From an uncultured Pontibacter sp. (lineage in GTDB: Bacteria > Bacteroidota > Bacteroidia > Cytophagales > Hymenobacteraceae), in assembly GCF_947495565.1 (NCBI RefSeq), contig NZ_CANLZM010000002.1, forward strand, positions 310,001 through 374,000: 64,000 bases of DNA. The letters run 5' to 3'. The translations under genes and the position numbers were made by a program. Each line of letters opens with the position of its first letter. Positions within the stretch are counted from its first letter, which is position 1. This document shows positions 60,268 through 64,000 of the stretch, piece by piece. The notes below the pieces were generated by a model, which was given only the letters and a program-made list of their open reading frames with translations, made no database searches and was not told where the DNA came from.

Positions 60268-60327
60268 TGCGTTACACATCTCTGCCAAATATGCTTATCT
60301 TACCTGCACTTTACTGCTAATCAAACT

Positions 60328-61482
60328 ATGAGAAATTTGCTCCCGCTGCTGCTGCTGCTGCTGCTGCTTTGCCCGTTAACTGCTCCGGCACAGGCTCCTT
60401 TGGAGAAAACCGTAACCTTTATGCTGCACACGCCCGGCCTGCCAGATACGGCACAAGTATACATTACCGGCAATGCTCCAGAAATCGGTGATTGGAACCC
60501 GGCTAAAATCAAGATGGAGCGCACCGGCGCTGATACCTGGAAAAAAGAAATACTGCTGCGCGAGCCTGTGCACCTGGAGTATAAGTATACCCTCGGAAGC
60601 TGGGAGCAGGAGGCAGCCGACAGCACCGGCAGCCCCCTCAGCAACTTCACCGTGAAATTAGAGAGCAGCCTGCAGGTTAAAAACCAGGTAAGGCACTGGC
60701 GCAACGGCGGCAACACAGTGGTAAAAGGAGGTGTAACGGGCACTTTAGCACATCATAAAAGCATCGGCAGCGGCAAAACTATTCCTGCCCGCAACCTTGT
60801 GGTGTGGCTGCCGCCAAACTATGAGCAGGATAAAAAGAAACGTTACCCGGTGCTTTACATGCACGATGGCCAAAATCTTTTCGACCCTAAAACCAGCTCC
60901 TTCGGTGTGGACTGGCGCATAGACGAAACCGCTGACAGCCTGATTCGCGCAGGGGCCATGGCACCGATTATAATTGTGGGCATCAACAATACCGAGCATC
61001 GTATGCAGGAGTATGTGCCCGGAGAGAAGGGTGCGGCATACGTAAATTATATCATAAACACGGTAAAGCCTTTTATTGATAGCACCTATCGCACCAGGCC
61101 AGGCGCCAGGTATACGGCCACAGGCGGCTCATCGGCGGGCGGCACGATGGCTTTTATGCTGGGCTGGGAGCACCCGGAAGTCTTTTCAAAGGTTATTAGC
61201 ATGTCGCCGGCGTTTAAAATACAGCAGATTGATTACGTGGATGATGTGCTGGCATACAAAGGAAAAAAGAAGCCGCTGTACTTTTACATTGATAACGGCG
61301 GCATAGAGCTGGAGGAGAAACTGCAGCCAGGTATAGACGAGATGCTGCAGGCGCTGAGGCAAAAAGGCTACCGGGAAGGCAAAGATTATACTTGGCTGAA
61401 GGAGCAAGAGGCTAAGCATTTCGAATCGGCTTGGGGTAAGCGCATGCCTCAGGCGCTCAAGTTGCTTTTTCCGGCAAAATAG
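60328..61482 (+). CDS. secreted esterase (Esterase D/PHB depolymerase-like fold) with N-terminal starch-binding-like domain
   Basis: A 384-residue protein. The signal peptide has an eight-leucine run (MRNLLPLLLLLLLLCP) cleaved near APAQA. Residues 30-130 form a CBM20/AMPK-type beta domain (GNAPEIGDWNPAKIKMERTG). The catalytic alpha/beta hydrolase part shows YPVLYMHDGQNLFD and the nucleophile in GGSSAGGTMAFML (Ser of GSSAGG), and the C-terminal KHFESAW holds a candidate His. It is related to putative feruloyl/acetyl esterases. The frame is open upstream to 60190, inside the preceding terminator, so the ATG at 60328 is preferred. Confidence 0.85.
   Translation: MRNLLPLLLLLLLLCPLTAPAQAPLEKTVTFMLHTPGLPDTAQVYITGNAPEIGDWNPAKIKMERTGADTWKKEILLREPVHLEYKYTLGSWEQEAADSTGSPLSNFTVKLESSLQVKNQVRHWRNGGNTVVKGGVTGTLAHHKSIGSGKTIPARNLVVWLPPNYEQDKKKRYPVLYMHDGQNLFDPKTSSFGVDWRIDETADSLIRAGAMAPIIIVGINNTEHRMQEYVPGEKGAAYVNYIINTVKPFIDSTYRTRPGARYTATGGSSAGGTMAFMLGWEHPEVFSKVISMSPAFKIQQIDYVDDVLAYKGKKKPLYFYIDNGGIELEEKLQPGIDEMLQALRQKGYREGKDYTWLKEQEAKHFESAWGKRMPQALKLLFPAK
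60345..60368 (+). repeat. trinucleotide repeat in the esterase signal peptide
   Basis: Eight tandem GCT units (24 bp) encode the poly-leucine core of the signal peptide. Slippage would change its length in whole codons. Confidence 0.9.
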
Positions 61483-61608
61483 TGCACCCGAAGATTATCC
61501 AAAATAATATAATACACTTAACCTATATACTTTTGCCTGCAGGCCATTTATAGCTATATTGCTCCTTCCTTTTTACTTAAAAACCTGTTATAATAAGCTA
61601 TAGAAGCG

Positions 61609-62100
61609 TTGGCACATTTTACCATTAAATACCTGCACGAGGCCCCGCATCATTTCGACATCGTAGCCGACTGGATTTACCGGCAGTGGTGGCAGAAGCC
61701 GGGCAGTACCGCTGAGGTGGTGAAAGCGCCACTGCGTGAGCACCTGCAGGCGCAGCCACTGCCAATTACCCTAATTGCGCTGGATAGTGAGAAACCAGTA
61801 GGGGCGGTGCTGCTGATAGAAAGCGATGGCGTAGATGCGCTGCCCGACCTGAAACCTTGGCTGGCTGCGCTTTACGTACTGCCGGAATACCGCGGGCAAG
61901 GTGTGGGCAAGTTGCTGGTGCAGGGCCTGGAACAACATGCTTACCAAGCAGGCTTTCAGGATTTATACTTGGTTGCCACCGACAGAGTGAGCTTTTACTA
62001 CGAATTAGGCTGGCGCGTGCACACAAAACTGGTAGGTGAAACCGGTATCACGATCATGCATAAAAACCTTGCTATAGCTTCCGATAAACCTGCCCGTTAA
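61609..62100 (+). CDS. GNAT-family N-acetyltransferase
   Basis: A 163-residue acyltransferase using acetyl-CoA. Motif A is visible as LYVLPEYRGQGVGKLLVQGL (about residues 87-106), and the C-terminal strand pair holds VATDRVSFYYELGWRVHTKL. The substrate is unknown. It starts with TTG, as no ATG or GTG gives a complete N-terminus: the sequence M(TTG)AHFTIKYL is natural and a stop lies just upstream. It converges on the glycosylase gene at 62223. Confidence 0.82.
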   Translation: MAHFTIKYLHEAPHHFDIVADWIYRQWWQKPGSTAEVVKAPLREHLQAQPLPITLIALDSEKPVGAVLLIESDGVDALPDLKPWLAALYVLPEYRGQGVGKLLVQGLEQHAYQAGFQDLYLVATDRVSFYYELGWRVHTKLVGETGITIMHKNLAIASDKPAR

Positions 62101-62176
62101 TTTATTTTGATACTTCTTGCCTATCACTTCTAAGCATTACCTTGTAACAGGTGTAGTCTTTTCCAGCAGCAGCAAA

Positions 62177-62219
62177 CTCCCCCCTAGCCCCTCACGGGAG
62201 GCAGGGTCGTTCCCCTGCC
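62177..62219. repeat. C/G-rich intergenic element with hairpin
   Basis: Between convergent genes: CTCCCCCCTAGCCCCTC, then GGCAGGG / CCCTGCC (62200-62206 and 62213-62219, 7-bp stem). A similar CCTAGCCCCCTC occurs at about 59382-59393. The CCCCTAGCCCC pattern is common in intergenic repeats of this phylum; the hairpin may terminate transcription of the glycosylase gene. Confidence 0.4.
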
Positions 62220-62222
62220 GCT

Positions 62223-62822
62223 TTACTTTTTCCTGCTAACCCACTTATTTCCCTTCACCCAAAACCGCCAAGGCAGCAAAGCATCTTCGCCTGCATAATC
62301 TATACCGATGCGGGGGCCGGTGGCTATACTTTCGGTAGGCAGCGTCAGGCCTTTATCTTCTATCCAGATTGTGTCGCCGGTCAGGTTGGCACCGTAAAGC
62401 TTTTTGTTGATGCCTAAGGCAATACTTAGCACGCCAGGGCCAGCAGTTAAATTTGGCTTTATACTTTGGAAGCCGCGCCGAAGCACCATTTCCTCTACTC
62501 CCACCTCCGGCTCAATGGCCCGCACCAGTACGGCGTCAGCTTTGTCTTTCTCATTCGTGATGATGTTAAACAGGTGATAAATGCCGTACACTAAGTATAC
62601 ATACGCCACGCCTCCCTCCTGATACATAATCTCGGTGCGTGTGGTGCGGCGGTTCAGGTGTGCATGGCAGGCTTTATCATTCTCTCCAGAATACGCTTCT
62701 GTCTCCACAATCATGCCGCCGGTCAGCATTCCGTCTATAGAAGTATACAGGTACTTGCCTAGCAGCTCCTGCGCCAGATGCACCACATTGGGTCGGGTAT
62801 AAAATTCTTTGGGAAGTTTCAA
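62223..62822 (-). CDS. DNA-3-methyladenine glycosylase (AAG/MPG family)
   Basis: A 199-residue base-excision repair enzyme that removes alkylated purines. Family segments are LAQELLGKYLYTSIDGMLTG, GMIVETEAYSGENDKACHAH near residues 38-57 with the catalytic Glu in ETEAY, VYLVYGIYHLFNIITN, and NLTAGPGVLSIALGI. The length is normal for bacterial AAG. Confidence 0.94.
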   Translation of the reverse strand: MKLPKEFYTRPNVVHLAQELLGKYLYTSIDGMLTGGMIVETEAYSGENDKACHAHLNRRTTRTEIMYQEGGVAYVYLVYGIYHLFNIITNEKDKADAVLVRAIEPEVGVEEMVLRRGFQSIKPNLTAGPGVLSIALGINKKLYGANLTGDTIWIEDKGLTLPTESIATGPRIGIDYAGEDALLPWRFWVKGNKWVSRKK

Positions 62823-62903
62823 GTTTCCTTATTTGTTATCAGTTAATCGTTATCGTGTCTACGCACATCCTACCGCTCTCTCCTAATTCCTGACTAATAA
62901 TTC

Positions 62904-62930
62904 TTAATTCGTAATTATTAATTCGTAATT
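62904..62930 (+). repeat. 13-bp tandem direct repeat
   Basis: TTAATTCGTAATT occurs at 62904-62916 and 62918-62930 with one base between. It ends 11 bp before the riboswitch. The overlapping TAATTTCG (62926-62933) is one base off a TAnnTTTG promoter box, so this could be part of the promoter region of the riboswitch transcript. Confidence 0.55.
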
Positions 62931-62941
62931 TCGCCCCCAGA

Positions 62942-63120
62942 TTGGTGGCTGTAACTACTTCCGTGGTTATGGCCTTAAAAGGGAAGCAGGTGTGAATCCT
63001 GCGCTGTTCCCGCAACTGTCATCTTCTTAAAAAGGGTTAGCCAACACCTTAGCCACTGTGCCGCAAACGCTGCATGGGAAGGCGCGCTAACTGAAGAGAG
63101 CCAGGAGACCTGCCAGTCCG
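62942..63120 (+). ncRNA. cobalamin (vitamin B12) riboswitch
   Basis: About 180 nt with the conserved cobalamin-aptamer segments: AAAAGGGAAGCAGGTGTGAA (about 62977-62996), then TCCTGCGCTGTTCCCGCAAC, GTTAGCC...AGCCACTGTG and, near the 3' end, the B12 box GAGCCAGGAGACCTGCC (63098-63114). It lies upstream of a TonB-dependent receptor, as expected for repression of B12 uptake when cobalamin is plentiful. Confidence 0.94.
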
Positions 63121-63175
63121 ACACAAAATTTGTCGTATGCTTTCGGGTAAAAAGCTGGACGGCCACCGCCATATC

Positions 63176-63235
63176 ATGCGTTTGCTGTTTCTGCCTTTCT
63201 GCCTTTGGCATGCTTCGGGATGTAAGCAACCTTGA
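63176..63235 (+). CDS. possible leader peptide overlapping the receptor start
   Basis: A 19-codon ORF starting at ATG 63176 encodes MRLLFLPFCLWHASGCKQP. Its stop TGA (63233-63235) overlaps the TTG start of the receptor (63232-63234). The peptide looks like a short signal sequence with an ASGC end. It may couple receptor translation to the riboswitch, or be chance. Confidence 0.3.
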   Translation: MRLLFLPFCLWHASGCKQP

Positions 63236-64000
63236 TTTTGGCAAAATTCTCTTTTCTGAAAGTATGGCTTTGCGCCTGCTTAAGCAGCCTGGCTCCTATG
63301 GCCGCCGCACAGCAGGACACTACACAGCACCAGCTACGTACCGTGCAGGTATTCGGCAAACCCGCCGAAGTATATGCCGCCGGTAGCCGCGTGGTGCAGG
63401 TAGATAGTGCCTACCTGAGCACCTACAGCTCCGGCACACTAGCTGAAGCGCTGCAGGCCCGTACCCCAATTTACTTTAAAAGCTATGGCGCCAGCGGCAC
63501 CTCTACAGTAGCCTTTCGGGGCACCAACGCATCACAAACGGCTGTACTCTGGAATGGCCTGAACATTGCGCCCGCTACTTTAGGCCAATCAGACTTCTCA
63601 ACTTTACCTTTAAGCGGCATTGGTGAGGTGGCGGTGCAGCATGGTGCTGCAGCGGCTACTTACGGTAGCGGAGCCATTGGTGGAGCAGTGCTTCTTAATT
63701 CTGCCAAGTATAAAACTGCTAGGTTAAGCGGCGATGTAAAGCTGGAGGCCGGTAGTTTTGGCAGGTACTTTGGCAGCGGCAGCGCAGGTTACAGCACCAA
63801 AAAGTTTAGCTTCGGAGTGAGTGCATACGGGCAGCTGGCAAAAAACGATTTCAAGTACAAAGACCTGACCCGCTTTGGCACCCCAGAAGTCCGGCAGGAT
63901 AACGCACAGGTGGAGCAGCATGGCTTTACCAAAGACCTGAGTTGGCAAATTTCACCTCAAACACAGCTGGCTGTACATGGCTGGTACACGTTTTCGGACC
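63232..64000 (+). CDS. TonB-dependent outer-membrane receptor, BtuB-like (N-terminal part)
   Basis: The first 256 codons of a receptor cut by the window end. A signal peptide (M(TTG)ILAKFSFLKVWLCACLSS then LAPMAAAQ) precedes the plug domain: GTLAEALQARTPIYFKSYGA, VAFRGTNASQTAVLWNGLNI and GEVAVQHGAAAATYGSGAIG (about residues 120-147). No in-frame ATG lies before the signal peptide, since a stop at 63223-63225 precedes it. The start is thus TTG at 63232 or 63238. Under the cobalamin riboswitch the natural role is uptake of B12 across the outer membrane with TonB-ExbBD. Confidence 0.9.
   Translation, partial: MILAKFSFLKVWLCACLSSLAPMAAAQQDTTQHQLRTVQVFGKPAEVYAAGSRVVQVDSAYLSTYSSGTLAEALQARTPIYFKSYGASGTSTVAFRGTNASQTAVLWNGLNIAPATLGQSDFSTLPLSGIGEVAVQHGAAAATYGSGAIGGAVLLNSAKYKTARLSGDVKLEAGSFGRYFGSGSAGYSTKKFSFGVSAYGQLAKNDFKYKDLTRFGTPEVRQDNAQVEQHGFTKDLSWQISPQTQLAVHGWYTFSD

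Overview
The window comes from a bacterium of the phylum Bacteroidota, most likely the Cytophagales/Hymenobacteraceae (Pontibacter-like). Reasons: most genes lack clear Shine-Dalgarno sequences; several intergenic regions carry the Bacteroidota promoter form TTTG-N19-21-TAnnTTTG; lipoprotein, Reg_prop/LytTR, DUF3467 and DUF4397 genes of Bacteroidota type are present; the ribosomal proteins L36 and S14 are zinc-free forms; and about 75 genes are densely packed with moderate GC. Genus placement is inference from general familiarity, not a database result.

Layout. 1-5170: start of dapF (minus), an rRNA-type methyltransferase, two tandem paralogous membrane proteins, a Ppx/GppA phosphatase, an Ldh-family dehydrogenase and a small membrane protein. 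5195-10076 (minus): an HscA-like Hsp70, a FtsB/DivIC-like protein, enolase and carA. 10153-28417 (minus): the S10-spc-alpha block (rplC to rplQ, with secY, map, infA, rpmJ and rpoA inside) preceded by the str block (rpsL, rpsG, fusA, rpsJ); a terminator after rpsJ and a promoter before rplC separate the two. 28100-41754 (minus): a tRNA-Tyr/Gly/Thr - tuf - tRNA-Trp - secE - nusG - rplKAJL - rpoBC - DUF3467 series, in the order also known from the E. coli tufB-rpoBC region. Together these supply most ribosomal proteins, core RNA polymerase, two elongation factors and the Sec channel.

41792-50953: an M1 aminopeptidase lipoprotein (minus); a biotin carrier protein, pyrH and frr (plus); then nadD, gmk, an anti-sigma factor and an ECF sigma factor (minus operon, sigma first); then a methyltransferase and a GT4 glycosyltransferase (plus). 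50957-57168: a convergent GT2 glycosyltransferase, a large propeller sensor kinase with its LytTR response regulator, and ahcY. 57332-64000: a DUF4397 lipoprotein, a THUMP-like methyltransferase, three tiny very hydrophilic genes, a secreted esterase, a GNAT acetyltransferase, a 3-methyladenine DNA glycosylase, and a cobalamin riboswitch leading into a BtuB-type TonB-dependent receptor cut by the window end.

Most of the window is housekeeping. I found no CRISPR array, phage, insertion sequence or defence island. The observations most worth following are a heavily repeated word AAGTATA/TATACTT outside the ribosomal block; a small ORF between the cobalamin riboswitch and the receptor whose stop codon overlaps the receptor's TTG start; a run of three tiny hydrophilic genes; a 31-bp perfect inverted repeat between frr and nadD; and regulatory breaks inside the ribosomal protein operons.
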